Of a DNA stretch of 64,000 bases, positions 52,975 through 60,832 are shown in pieces (the stretch's first letter is position 1; every line of letters begins with the position of its first letter). This DNA comes from Variovorax paradoxus. GTDB taxonomy: Bacteria > Pseudomonadota > Gammaproteobacteria > Burkholderiales > Burkholderiaceae_C. A program made the position numbers and the translations under genes. The stretch is from assembly GCF_029919115.1 (NCBI RefSeq), contig NZ_CP123990.1, forward strand, positions 434,001-498,000, in the 5' to 3' direction. The notes beneath the pieces were generated by a model, which saw only the letters and a program-made list of their open reading frames with translations, had not been told where the DNA came from and did not search any database.

Positions 52975-53934
52975 TCAGCCTTCCAGCGCCTTCCACATCT
53001 CGATGTCCCGCTCGGCCGTCCACACGCGCGGATCGGCATGGCCCGAGGCTTCGTCGTACGCGCGGCTCACGTCGAACGGCATGCAGTGATCGAAGATCAC
53101 CCACTGGCTGTACTTGGGCTTGAGCTTGGCGTAGGTGTCCTTGTAGACCGTGTTCAGGTCGCGCCCGGCCTTCACGCCCTCTTGCACGCTCGCATACACG
53201 TCGGAGATGAAGTTGCGCGTGCCGGTCAGGCCCTCGGCCACTTCGGCCGGCGTGGTGAGCGCGGCGCCGCGGCCCGGCACCAGTGCCGCGGGCTTCAATG
53301 CGGCAATGTTGTCGAGCGTTTGCGGCCAGTCCTGGAAGTAGGCGTCGCCCGCATAGGGCGTAGCGCCAAACTCGACCAGGTCGCCCGACAGCAGCGTGCG
53401 TTCCTCGGGCAGCCACACGACCGTGTCGCCCTTGGTGTGGCCGCGGCCCAGCTGGATCAGCTGCACCTCGAGCTTGCCGAGCCACAGCGTCATCTTGCCG
53501 GTGAAGGTCATGGTGGGCCACGTCAGCCCCGGGGGCACCGTCTCCACGTTCTGGAACAGGCGCGGAAAGCGGCCGATCTCGCTGGCCTTGTCGGCCTCGC
53601 CGCGCTCCACGATCAGGTCGCGCGTGTCCTGGCTGGCCAGGATGTGCTCGGCCCCGTAGCCGGCCGCGCCCAGCACGCGCACCGCGTGATAGTGCGTCAG
53701 CACCACGTACTTGATGGGCTTGTCCGTCACCTCGCGGATGCGGCGCACCACGTCGGCCGCCATGGCGGGCGTGGCCTGGGTGTCGGCCACCAGCACGCAG
53801 TCGTCGCCAATCACGATGCCGGTGTTGGGGTCGCCCTCGGCCGTGTAGGCCCAGGCGTGCTCCGAGATCTGGCTGAAGGTGATCTTCTTTTCTTCCATGT
53901 CGGCCTGGCTGGCGAACTTCTTGGCTTGGCTCAT
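52975..53934 (-). CDS. MBL-fold metallo-hydrolase with altered zinc motif
   Basis: The 319-residue protein has a metallo-beta-lactamase fold: GIVIGDDCVLVADTQATPAMAADV, then VVLTHYHAVRVLGA, GHTKGDTVVWLPEERTLLSGDLVEFGATPYAGDAYF and LVPGRGAALTTP. The usual HxHxDH is H81-Y-H83-A-V85-R86, so the Asp and third His are replaced, while later His/Asp residues remain. It may bind a single metal or be a lactonase- or thioesterase-like variant. It is probably the first gene of the hmg operon, divergent from the IclR regulator. Confidence 0.8.
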   Translation of the reverse strand: MSQAKKFASQADMEEKKITFSQISEHAWAYTAEGDPNTGIVIGDDCVLVADTQATPAMAADVVRRIREVTDKPIKYVVLTHYHAVRVLGAAGYGAEHILASQDTRDLIVERGEADKASEIGRFPRLFQNVETVPPGLTWPTMTFTGKMTLWLGKLEVQLIQLGRGHTKGDTVVWLPEERTLLSGDLVEFGATPYAGDAYFQDWPQTLDNIAALKPAALVPGRGAALTTPAEVAEGLTGTRNFISDVYASVQEGVKAGRDLNTVYKDTYAKLKPKYSQWVIFDHCMPFDVSRAYDEASGHADPRVWTAERDIEMWKALEG

Positions 53935-53967
53935 CGTGTGTCTCCGTCGGTTTGGATCGAAAATTTG

Positions 53968-53988
53968 ATTCGTCTAAAGCAAACGAAT
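53968..53988. promoter_or_regulatory. Inverted repeat in the MBL-IclR divergent promoter region
   Basis: ATTCGT (53968-53973) and ACGAAT (53983-53988) form an inverted repeat with a 9-nt spacer; AACGAATTT occurs a second time at 53998-54006. The 97-nt gap is AT-rich compared with its surroundings. Probable operator of the adjacent IclR regulator; inferred from position. Confidence 0.45.
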
Positions 53989-54031
53989 TTGCGGATAACG
54001 AATTTCTGAAGTGTAAGCCCGAGATCAGTTA

Positions 54032-54943
54032 ATGTCTAATCCCTTCTTCATGAACGAACAATCAGACGCCAGGGCGGCCATGGCAGCCAACGAGACCGAC
54101 CGCGCCGCCCAGCGCGGCATCCAGAGCATCGAGGTGGGCGGCCAGCTGCTGCGCGCGCTGGTGCACCACGGCCGGCCGATGGCACTGAAAGACCTGGCGC
54201 GGGAAGCCGACATGACCCCCGCCAAGGCCCATCCGTACATGGTGAGCTTCGGGCGGCTGGGCCTGATTGAGCAGGACCGCGCCAGCGGCCACTATCTGCT
54301 CGGCCCGCTGGCCTTGCAACTGGGGCTCATCAGCCTGCAGCAGGCCGACCCGGTGCACATCGCGACGCCGCTCATCGCAGGGGTGGCACAGCGCATCGGC
54401 CACACGGTGGCGCTGGCGGTATGGGGCGCGCGGGGTGCGACCATCGTGCGCACGGCCGAATCGCCCTCGCCGGTGCATGTGAACATGCGGCACGGCACGG
54501 TGTTCTCGCTCACCAACACGGCCTCCGGCCGCGTCTTCGCCGCCTACCTGGAGGCCGAAACGGTCAAGCAATTGCTCGACGCCGAGCGCCAGCGGCAAAA
54601 GCAGCGCAAGGCGGGCGAGCAGCCGCCGTCGGCCGGCATGCCGCCGCAGCCGCCCCTGCCGTCGTGGAGCGAATTCGAGCGCCAACTGCAGGAAGTGCGC
54701 GTGCACGGCATCAGCCGATCGGAAGGCGAGGTGATCGAAGGCGTCAGCGCCATGGCGGCGCCGGTGTTCGACCACACGGGCACCATCGTGCTGTCGGTCA
54801 CGGCCATCGGCCCGGCCGCCATCTTCGACACCGCCTGGGACGGCGAAATCGCACGCGCGCTCAAGGCCTGCGCGGGCACGGTCTCCGAGCGCCTGGGCGC
54901 AACGTCGGCCGGAAGAAACGCTTCCGCACATCTGGATCCATGA
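54032..54943 (+). CDS. IclR-family transcription regulator
   Basis: The 303-residue regulator has an N-terminal winged helix (IQSIEVGGQLLRALVHHGRPMALKDLAREADMTPAKAHPYMVSFGRLGLIEQD) and a C-terminal IclR effector domain (THVALAVWGARGATIVRTAESPSPVHVNM-type stretch ... SVTAIGPAAIFD). An insert rich in Gln/Pro (about residues 185-215) is unusual. It is divergent from the homogentisate operon and probably controls it. The start at 54032 was taken; a Met at 54050 is possible. Its stop overlaps the sirtuin gene by 4 nt. Confidence 0.87.
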   Translation: MSNPFFMNEQSDARAAMAANETDRAAQRGIQSIEVGGQLLRALVHHGRPMALKDLAREADMTPAKAHPYMVSFGRLGLIEQDRASGHYLLGPLALQLGLISLQQADPVHIATPLIAGVAQRIGHTVALAVWGARGATIVRTAESPSPVHVNMRHGTVFSLTNTASGRVFAAYLEAETVKQLLDAERQRQKQRKAGEQPPSAGMPPQPPLPSWSEFERQLQEVRVHGISRSEGEVIEGVSAMAAPVFDHTGTIVLSVTAIGPAAIFDTAWDGEIARALKACAGTVSERLGATSAGRNASAHLDP

Positions 54944-55698
54944 GCCCGGACATCACTGCTTCGTCTTCCACGCCCCCGATCGAATCTGCCATTGCCCTGC
55001 TGGGCGCCGCTCGGCGCATCGTCGTGTTCTCCGGCGCCGGCCTTTCAAAGGCCTCCGGCATTCCGACCTACCGCGACAGCGACGGACTCTGGATGAACCA
55101 GAACGCGCTGCAGTACTCGCATGCCGAAGACCTGCAGCGCGACCCGGCGGGCTTCACGCGTTTCTGGTCACGCCGGCTTTCTGCGGTAGAGAACGCGCAG
55201 CCGAATCCGGGGCATACCGCGCTTGCGCTGCTTCAGCGCCTGCGGCCTGCCACGCGCCTCATCACGCAGAACGTCGACGGGCTGCTGACGCTGGCCGGCG
55301 GGCTCGATGTGCTCGAACTGCACGGCTCGCTGCGCCGGTGGCGTTGCGACCACTGCGGCAACCGCCAGGGCCCATGGCCCTTTCACCGCTGCATGCGCTG
55401 CGCCTCGCGCGCCCGGCCGGACGTGGTGATGTTCGGGGAGATGCTGAACCAGGGCGTGCTGCTCGATGCGCAGGCGGCCGCGCAGGAGTCGGACGTGTTC
55501 ATGGTGGTCGGCAGCACGGCCATCGTCTATCCGGCCGCCGAGCTGCCGCAGATGGCGGCGGCGCACGGCAGCAAGCTGATCACGCTGAACATGGAGCCGT
55601 TGCCGCATCTGGACGATGCGGCGGAGGTGGTGCTGCGCGGCCCGTCGGAGGTGCTGCTGCCGCAACTCCTGGCGGGGCTCGGCGGCTCGCCGCCCTAG
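54940..55698 (+). CDS. NAD-dependent protein deacylase (sirtuin, CobB/Sir2 family)
   Basis: The 252-residue sirtuin shows FSGAGLSKASGIPTYR, the NAD and catalytic motifs TQNVDGL and LHGSLRRW (His base), and zinc cysteines CDHCGN...CMRC. RPDVVMFGEML and VVGSTAIVYPAAELP complete the Rossmann fold. It removes acyl groups from lysines. Overlap with the IclR gene (4 nt) suggests co-expression; no link to homogentisate breakdown is established. Confidence 0.92.
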   Translation: MSPDITASSSTPPIESAIALLGAARRIVVFSGAGLSKASGIPTYRDSDGLWMNQNALQYSHAEDLQRDPAGFTRFWSRRLSAVENAQPNPGHTALALLQRLRPATRLITQNVDGLLTLAGGLDVLELHGSLRRWRCDHCGNRQGPWPFHRCMRCASRARPDVVMFGEMLNQGVLLDAQAAAQESDVFMVVGSTAIVYPAAELPQMAAAHGSKLITLNMEPLPHLDDAAEVVLRGPSEVLLPQLLAGLGGSPP

Positions 55699-55704
55699 GG
55701 GCAA

Positions 55705-55926
55705 TCAGCTCTTCTTGCCGCCGAACAGCACCAGCGCCCCGCCCACGACGATCGCGGCCACGCTTGCCCAGGCCGGGAAGTTGACCTGCTGCTTCTCCTT
55801 CACGGAAAACTCCAGCGGGCCGAGCTTGGCCTGGTGCGTTTCCTTGGTGAAGCTGAAGCCGCCGAGCCCGAGGCCCGCGATGCCGGCCACGATGAGCAGG
55901 ATGCCGGCGATGCGTGTGGGGTTCAT
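55705..55926 (-). CDS. DUF3185 small membrane protein
   Basis: The 73-residue protein has two transmembrane helices (IAGILLIVAGIAGLGLGGFSF and FPAWASVAAIVVGGALVLFGG) separated by a short charged loop with FSVKEKQQ. This is the DUF3185 pattern. Start 55926 (MNPTRIAG) is preferred to a frame extension up to 56016. Function unknown. Confidence 0.8.
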   Translation of the reverse strand: MNPTRIAGILLIVAGIAGLGLGGFSFTKETHQAKLGPLEFSVKEKQQVNFPAWASVAAIVVGGALVLFGGKKS

Positions 55927-55978
55927 GGTGAGGTCTCCTCGGGATTGTTGGTTGGGCGGCGTCGAGCCGATGTAGAGC

Positions 55979-56659
55979 TTACTGCCGAGGCAGCTGGTCC
56001 ACCCACTGCACGACATCGGCCACTGCGGCGTCGGTGGCCGCGGCCAGTGCCTTCACGCCGCCGGGCGCATCGACGCTAGGTGCCGGGCGCCGAACGGTGA
56101 AGGTGCGCTGGCCGAGCACGCGGTCGCCCCCCGTAGTGCCGCGGATCAGCGTGGCGCGCAGGCGGACGAGGCCGACGCTGCTGCCCGCCGATTCGAAGTA
56201 GTGGCTGAACTCGTCGAGCGAAATGCGCAGCGTGTCGGGCACGCGGCCTTCGGTGCGCGCGATGGTTGCGCTTTCTTCGGGGCCGAGCACCGTGCGCCGT
56301 TCGGAAAGTGCATCGCGCAGCCGCTGGCGCAGCAGCTGTGCCGGCGGCAGGCTCCAGCGCGACTGGCCGTAGGGGCGCAGCTCGTTGGCATCCGCATAGC
56401 CGAGCCGGTAAAGAATCTGTGTGCCGTCGAGCCGCATGTTGCTCTCGATTTCGGCCAGCGCCAGCGTGGGCAGCGCGGCGGCGGGCGGAGTGGCCGCGGC
56501 CGCCGGCACGGCAATGCCGGGCCCGAAATCGTAAAGCGTCGAACGCGCGGGCTTGTCAGGGAGCGCACCGCAGCCGGCAAGCAGCAACAGCGCAAGAACG
56601 GTTCCCAAACCAAGACCAGGACGAAGGGAGCGACGGGGTTGCATGGCGTTCTTCTTCAT
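55979..56659 (-). CDS. ABC-type transport auxiliary lipoprotein (PqiC-like)
   Basis: This is a 226-residue outer-membrane-type lipoprotein with lipobox LLAGCGALPD (about residues 27-31). The mature PqiC/YmbA-like domain has YDFGPG at its start, RYGYADANELRPYGQSRWSLPPAQLL-type central sequence, LDEFSHYFESAGSSVGLVRLRATL and a C-terminal AALVADVVQWVDQL-type helix. It is the last gene of the Mla-like operon and would link the MCE protein to the outer membrane. Start 56659; an upstream GTG at 56668 is possible. Confidence 0.85.
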   Translation of the reverse strand: MKKNAMQPRRSLRPGLGLGTVLALLLLAGCGALPDKPARSTLYDFGPGIAVPAAAATPPAAALPTLALAEIESNMRLDGTQILYRLGYADANELRPYGQSRWSLPPAQLLRQRLRDALSERRTVLGPEESATIARTEGRVPDTLRISLDEFSHYFESAGSSVGLVRLRATLIRGTTGGDRVLGQRTFTVRRPAPSVDAPGGVKALAAATDAAVADVVQWVDQLPRQ

Positions 56660-56669
56660 GGTGATCACT

Positions 56670-57641
56670 TCAGGGGCGTCCCAGGGAGTTGGTGGCGGGC
56701 GGCGCGGAGAAGCCGGGCTCGCCCGGGCCCGCGGCGGTGCCGCCGTTGCCGAACAGCAGCGACTGCGGGTTGTCGTTGATGCCGTCGGCCGCGCGGCCGA
56801 GCCGGCGCACCGCGCGCGAGGTGTCGTCGGCCACCCGGTTCACGCGCGGCAGCGTGGCCGAGTTGAACGAATCGACCGCCTGCGCCAGTGCCTTGGTGCC
56901 ATCGCCCAGGCGTTCGATCGGGCCTTCGGGCGCATTGAGGCGGTTCACCGTGGTGTTGAAATTGTTGGCCACGCGTGAAACGTCGCCGGCGGCCGTCTTC
57001 ACCGAAGACAGCGTGCCGGGCAGCGCAGCGAGCGTCGGGTTCAGGCCGGTCTTCACCGTGTTGTCCAGTTGCTTCAGCAGCGTGTTGGCGCTGGCCGATG
57101 CCGCCGCAATGTTCTCCAGCGCGTCGGCCACCCGCTTCTGGTTGCCGTCGCCGAGCAGCTGGTTGGCGCGCTTGGTCGCCTCGTCGACCTGGTTGATGAT
57201 GGCTTCGCCGCGGTCCTGCAGCTGCGCGAGCATCGAGGGCTTGAGCGGAATGCGCGGCGGGTCGTCGTTGTTGGGCGCCAGCACCACGTTCGATTCGCCC
57301 TTGTCGTCCAGCGCGATGAAGGCCAGGCCGGTCACGCCCTGGTAGCTGAGCGTGGCAAAGCTCGACGTGGTGAGCGGCACGCGCTGGTCGACCGTGATGC
57401 GCACGCGCACATTGCCCTTGGTCTTGGGGTCGAAGTCGATCGAGGTCACCTTGCCGACCGCGATGCCCCGGTAGCGCACCATGGCCTGCGGCTGCAGGCC
57501 GCTGACCGGGTCGCGCGTGGAAAGCTCGTAGATGTTGCGCACGGTGTTGTCGCGCGTGAACCAGACCACCAGCCCCACGAGCACGGCAATGAGGCCGAGC
57601 ACGAAGGCGCCGGCGGCGAGGGCATGGGCTTTGTTTTCCAT
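56670..57641 (-). CDS. MCE-domain (MlaD-family) lipid transport protein
   Basis: The 323-residue protein has one N-terminal helix (about residues 10-28, GAFVLGLIAVLVGLVVWF). The MCE domain follows (YELSTRDPVSGLQPQAMVRYRGIAVGKVTSIDFDPK ... VTGLAFIALDD). A long helical C-terminal region then runs to the end (ANTLLKQLDNTVKTGLNPTLAALPGTLSSVK). Such proteins form periplasmic rings or tubes that carry phospholipids. It lies 14 nt downstream of the ATPase gene. Confidence 0.92.
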   Translation of the reverse strand: MENKAHALAAGAFVLGLIAVLVGLVVWFTRDNTVRNIYELSTRDPVSGLQPQAMVRYRGIAVGKVTSIDFDPKTKGNVRVRITVDQRVPLTTSSFATLSYQGVTGLAFIALDDKGESNVVLAPNNDDPPRIPLKPSMLAQLQDRGEAIINQVDEATKRANQLLGDGNQKRVADALENIAAASASANTLLKQLDNTVKTGLNPTLAALPGTLSSVKTAAGDVSRVANNFNTTVNRLNAPEGPIERLGDGTKALAQAVDSFNSATLPRVNRVADDTSRAVRRLGRAADGINDNPQSLLFGNGGTAAGPGEPGFSAPPATNSLGRP

Positions 57642-57655
57642 GGTGTGGCTACCTT

Positions 57656-58474
57656 TCAGTGGGCTGCGCCGGCAAGCGGCGGCGCAGCGTTGGAGGGTTT
57701 GTCATGCAGGGCCTCCAAGGCGCGCTGGCCGCGCCCTCCCAGAAAATATTCGTGGATGAACGGATGCGGGTACGCGATGACTTCGCGCGCCGAACCGCTG
57801 ACGATGACCTTGTGGTCGGCCAGCACGGCAATGCGGGTGCTCAGGTCGAACAGCGTGTCCAGGTCGTGCGTGACCATGACCACCGTCAGGCCCAGTTCGC
57901 GGTGCAGGCCGCGCAGCAGGTCGCAGAAACTGTCCGACGCCTCGGGATCGAGGCCGGCCGTGGGTTCGTCGAGCAGCAGCAGCGGCGGGTCCATGATGAG
58001 CGCGCGCGCCAGCGCCACGCGCTTGATCATGCCGCCCGACAAATCGGCCGGGCTCATGTTGGCGTGCCGCGGCTGCAAGCCCACCATCTGCAGCTTGACC
58101 AGTGCCGCGTTGCGGATCAGCTCGTCGGGCAGCAGCTTGAGTTCGCGCAGCGGAAAGGCAATGTTCTCGAGCACGCTGAAGGCCGAGAACAGCGCACCGT
58201 GCTGAAACAGCATGCCCACGTTGGCCGCGCCCTTGGCGCTGAGTTCGCCAGGCGCCTGGCCGAGTACCTCGACCGAGCCCTTCGACGGTTTCTCGAGTCC
58301 GAGGATCTGCCGCAGCAGCACGGTCTTGCCGGTGCCCGATCCGCCCACCAGCGACAGCACTTCGCCGCGGCCGATGTGCAGGTCGAGATCGCGATGAACC
58401 ACGTGCTCGCCCTCGGCATTCTTGAACACCGTCCAGAGCTTGCTGATGTCGACCACGCTGTTTGAATCGCTCAT
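57656..58474 (-). CDS. ABC transporter ATPase (MlaF-like)
   Basis: The 272-residue ATPase has Walker A GGSGTGKTV, Q-loop MLFQHGALFSAFSV, signature LSGGMIKR, Walker B LLLLDEPTAGLD and the His switch in VMVTHDLDT. It matches the MlaF branch that pairs with MlaE-type permeases. Start 58474 overlaps the permease stop by 4 nt. Confidence 0.93.
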   Translation of the reverse strand: MSDSNSVVDISKLWTVFKNAEGEHVVHRDLDLHIGRGEVLSLVGGSGTGKTVLLRQILGLEKPSKGSVEVLGQAPGELSAKGAANVGMLFQHGALFSAFSVLENIAFPLRELKLLPDELIRNAALVKLQMVGLQPRHANMSPADLSGGMIKRVALARALIMDPPLLLLDEPTAGLDPEASDSFCDLLRGLHRELGLTVVMVTHDLDTLFDLSTRIAVLADHKVIVSGSAREVIAYPHPFIHEYFLGGRGQRALEALHDKPSNAAPPLAGAAH

Positions 58475-59637
58475 GCCCTGAACCCGATTCCCTTGAACAG
58501 CACCGCGAACAGCGCATCGACCAGGATCACCGCGGTGATCGAGGTCACCACCGACGAGGTCGTGCCGCGCCCCAGGCTCTCGGTGTTGGGTTTCACCTTC
58601 ATGCCGAAGTAGCAGCCGATCAGCGCAATCAAAATGCCGAACACCGCGGACTTCGCCAGCGCGAGCCACAGGTTGGCAATGGGCACGGCGCGCGGCAACG
58701 CCGAGAGAAAGTAGGCGGGCGAAATGTCGAGCGCCGCATCGGCGGCGAGCATGCCGCCCGCAAGTGCCGCCATCGACGTCCAGAGGCTGATCAGCGGCAT
58801 TGCGATGGCAAGCGCCATCACGCGCGGCATCACCAGCCTGAAGCCGTGCGGAATGCCCATCACGCGCATGGCGTCGAGCTCTTCGGTCACGCGCATCACG
58901 CCGATCTGCGCCGTGATGGCCGAGCCGGAGCGCCCCGCGATCAGAACCGCGGCCAGCACCGGCCCGAGTTCTCGGATCAGCGACAGCCCGAGGATGTTGA
59001 CCACGAAAGCTTCGGCGCCGTATTGGCGCAGCTGCTGCGAGATCAGGTAGGCCAGCACCACGCCGATCAGCAGGCCCACCAGTGCCGTGATGTGCAGCGC
59101 AGTGGCGCCGAACTGGTACAGATGGCCTGAAAAATCGCGCCACGGCGCACGGTGCGGCGCACGGGCAAGCGTGCAGGCGTCGAGCGCAAGCTGACCGATG
59201 AGCCCCACGAAGTCGCGCACCACTTGCAGCGCGCGCGGTCCCGTGTGCGAAAAATGCCGGAGCCGCTCGGCGAGCGTGGGCGGCGGCTCTTCGGGCGTTC
59301 CGACCGTGTACTGGGCTACCTGGTCGAGCACCGCCTTGTGCTGCGGCGACATCTCGAGCGTGGCCGGCCAGTCGTGGCGCCAGTGTTCCCAAAGCAGCTG
59401 CGCGCCGATGTGGTCGAGCTGCTCGATGGGCCGCAGGTCCCAGGCGCGGTCGTCCGATGGCGGAGCGCCTGCCAGGTCTTTCTCGATGGCCTGCCACGCG
59501 GCGCGCGACGACATGGCCAGCGTCGTCCAGCGGCCACTGGCCACGGTCCATGTGCGGCCGTCCTGTTCGCGCTGCTCGAGGCGCGGCAACACGCTGTCGG
59601 CGGCGGATGCGTCGGCAGGCGAAGTTGCTATGGACAT
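58471..59637 (-). CDS. MlaE-family permease with N-terminal STAS domain
   Basis: The 388-residue protein carries an N-terminal STAS-like domain (about residues 25-105: TWTVASGRWTTLAM ... LDHIGAQLLWEHWRHD). It is fused to an MlaE permease with about five helices, including GLSLIRELGPVLAAVLIAGRSGSAITAQIGVMRVTEELDAM. In the E. coli Mla system the STAS protein (MlaB) is separate; the fused form occurs in other MCE loci. It is the first gene of this four-gene operon. Confidence 0.92.
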   Translation of the reverse strand: MSIATSPADASAADSVLPRLEQREQDGRTWTVASGRWTTLAMSSRAAWQAIEKDLAGAPPSDDRAWDLRPIEQLDHIGAQLLWEHWRHDWPATLEMSPQHKAVLDQVAQYTVGTPEEPPPTLAERLRHFSHTGPRALQVVRDFVGLIGQLALDACTLARAPHRAPWRDFSGHLYQFGATALHITALVGLLIGVVLAYLISQQLRQYGAEAFVVNILGLSLIRELGPVLAAVLIAGRSGSAITAQIGVMRVTEELDAMRVMGIPHGFRLVMPRVMALAIAMPLISLWTSMAALAGGMLAADAALDISPAYFLSALPRAVPIANLWLALAKSAVFGILIALIGCYFGMKVKPNTESLGRGTTSSVVTSITAVILVDALFAVLFKGIGFRA

Positions 59638-59785
59638 GGTGCGGCGGGGCAGGGCGAAGTAAGAAAAAAGAAGCGGTCGTAAAGGGCGCATCGTAACCGG
59701 ATGAATCGGCTTTTCCCGTACGCGGCGCCGGTGCTTTGCGTAGGGCGGCACGCCGTTCGAAGACCCATCCACGCCCGCTTTTCGG

Positions 59786-60700
59786 TCAGTTCCATGCCCG
59801 TGCCAGCGCGTTCCAGGCGCTTGCAATCACGGGTTCGTTACGCCGCGATGCCAGCGAGACGAAGCGCAGCGCGCAGCCCAGCTGCACGCGGTCTGCCATG
59901 ACAAGGCCGTGCGACTGGCTCTCGCGAATGGCGATGGAGTCGCGCAAGAGGCTGAGCCCTACGCCCGACTTCAGCAGGTCGAGCATCGAGGCCTCTTGGT
60001 CGACCAGCGCCACGCGCCGCGGCGAAAGCCCGAGCGGGCCGAACACTTTATTGAGCAGCCTGTGGTGCGCGGACTCCGGCGGCGTGGCGAGCCACGGCAA
60101 CGCTGCCAGCGCTTTCCAGTCGCGGCCCAGCACCTGCGGCCCCCAGCCTGCGGGTGCAACCACGCGGTACGTGAAGCGCGTGAGCGTGCGCGCCGCCAGC
60201 GGAGCCGGTGCGGCTGCATCGTCGCCATCCTCCTCATCGGCATCGAGGTGAAAACCCACGTCGAGTTCGCCGCGCAACACCTGCGCCAGCACCGTGCCGC
60301 TCATGCCGTGGCGCAGCTCGGTCTCGATTTGCGGCGCGGACTCGACGAGTTCGCGCAGGAACATGCCAAGCCGGGTGAACTCCGGATCGAGGATGGTGCC
60401 AATGCGCAGCGCCCCTCGCACCGTGCCTTGCAGGTTGCGAGCGGCCTGCTGCAGGTCGCCAACAGCGGAAAGCACGCGTTCGGCCTGCGGCAGCAACGCG
60501 GCGCCGTCGGCAGTGAGCGCCAGCCCATGCGGCGTGCGCGTGAACAGCTGGAGCCCGGTCTCTTCGGCCAGTCGCTTCAATTGCAGGCTCACCGCCGGCT
60601 GCGTCAAGTGCAGCCGCTCGGCCGCGCGGGAAACGCTGCCTTCACGCGCCGCAAGCACAAAGGCACGCAAGATCTGGAGGTCCAATGCGGTGGCGCTCAT
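59786..60700 (-). CDS. LysR-family transcription regulator
   Basis: The 304-residue regulator has an N-terminal winged helix (LDLQILRAFVLAAREGSVSRAAERLHLTQPAVSLQLKRLAEETGLQLF) and a LysR effector-binding domain (ALRIGTILDPEFTRLGMF ... GVGLSLLRDSIA). It is divergent from the GMC oxidoreductase gene. The 132-nt gap contains the T-N11-A sequence TAAGAACGATTTA (about 60703-60715), a weak candidate site. Probably controls the oxidoreductase; effector unknown. Confidence 0.88.
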   Translation of the reverse strand: MSATALDLQILRAFVLAAREGSVSRAAERLHLTQPAVSLQLKRLAEETGLQLFTRTPHGLALTADGAALLPQAERVLSAVGDLQQAARNLQGTVRGALRIGTILDPEFTRLGMFLRELVESAPQIETELRHGMSGTVLAQVLRGELDVGFHLDADEEDGDDAAAPAPLAARTLTRFTYRVVAPAGWGPQVLGRDWKALAALPWLATPPESAHHRLLNKVFGPLGLSPRRVALVDQEASMLDLLKSGVGLSLLRDSIAIRESQSHGLVMADRVQLGCALRFVSLASRRNEPVIASAWNALARAWN

Positions 60701-60832
60701 ATAAGAACGATTTATAAGCTACCTGCATCGAAATCATTGGCTTTTTCTACGGGGCTTGGGCGAAACTTGCCCAAGAGGCCCGCGCAAGGCCCATGAGCAT
60801 TAAAAATATCGTTCCGGAGACAAGCAGGCGCC

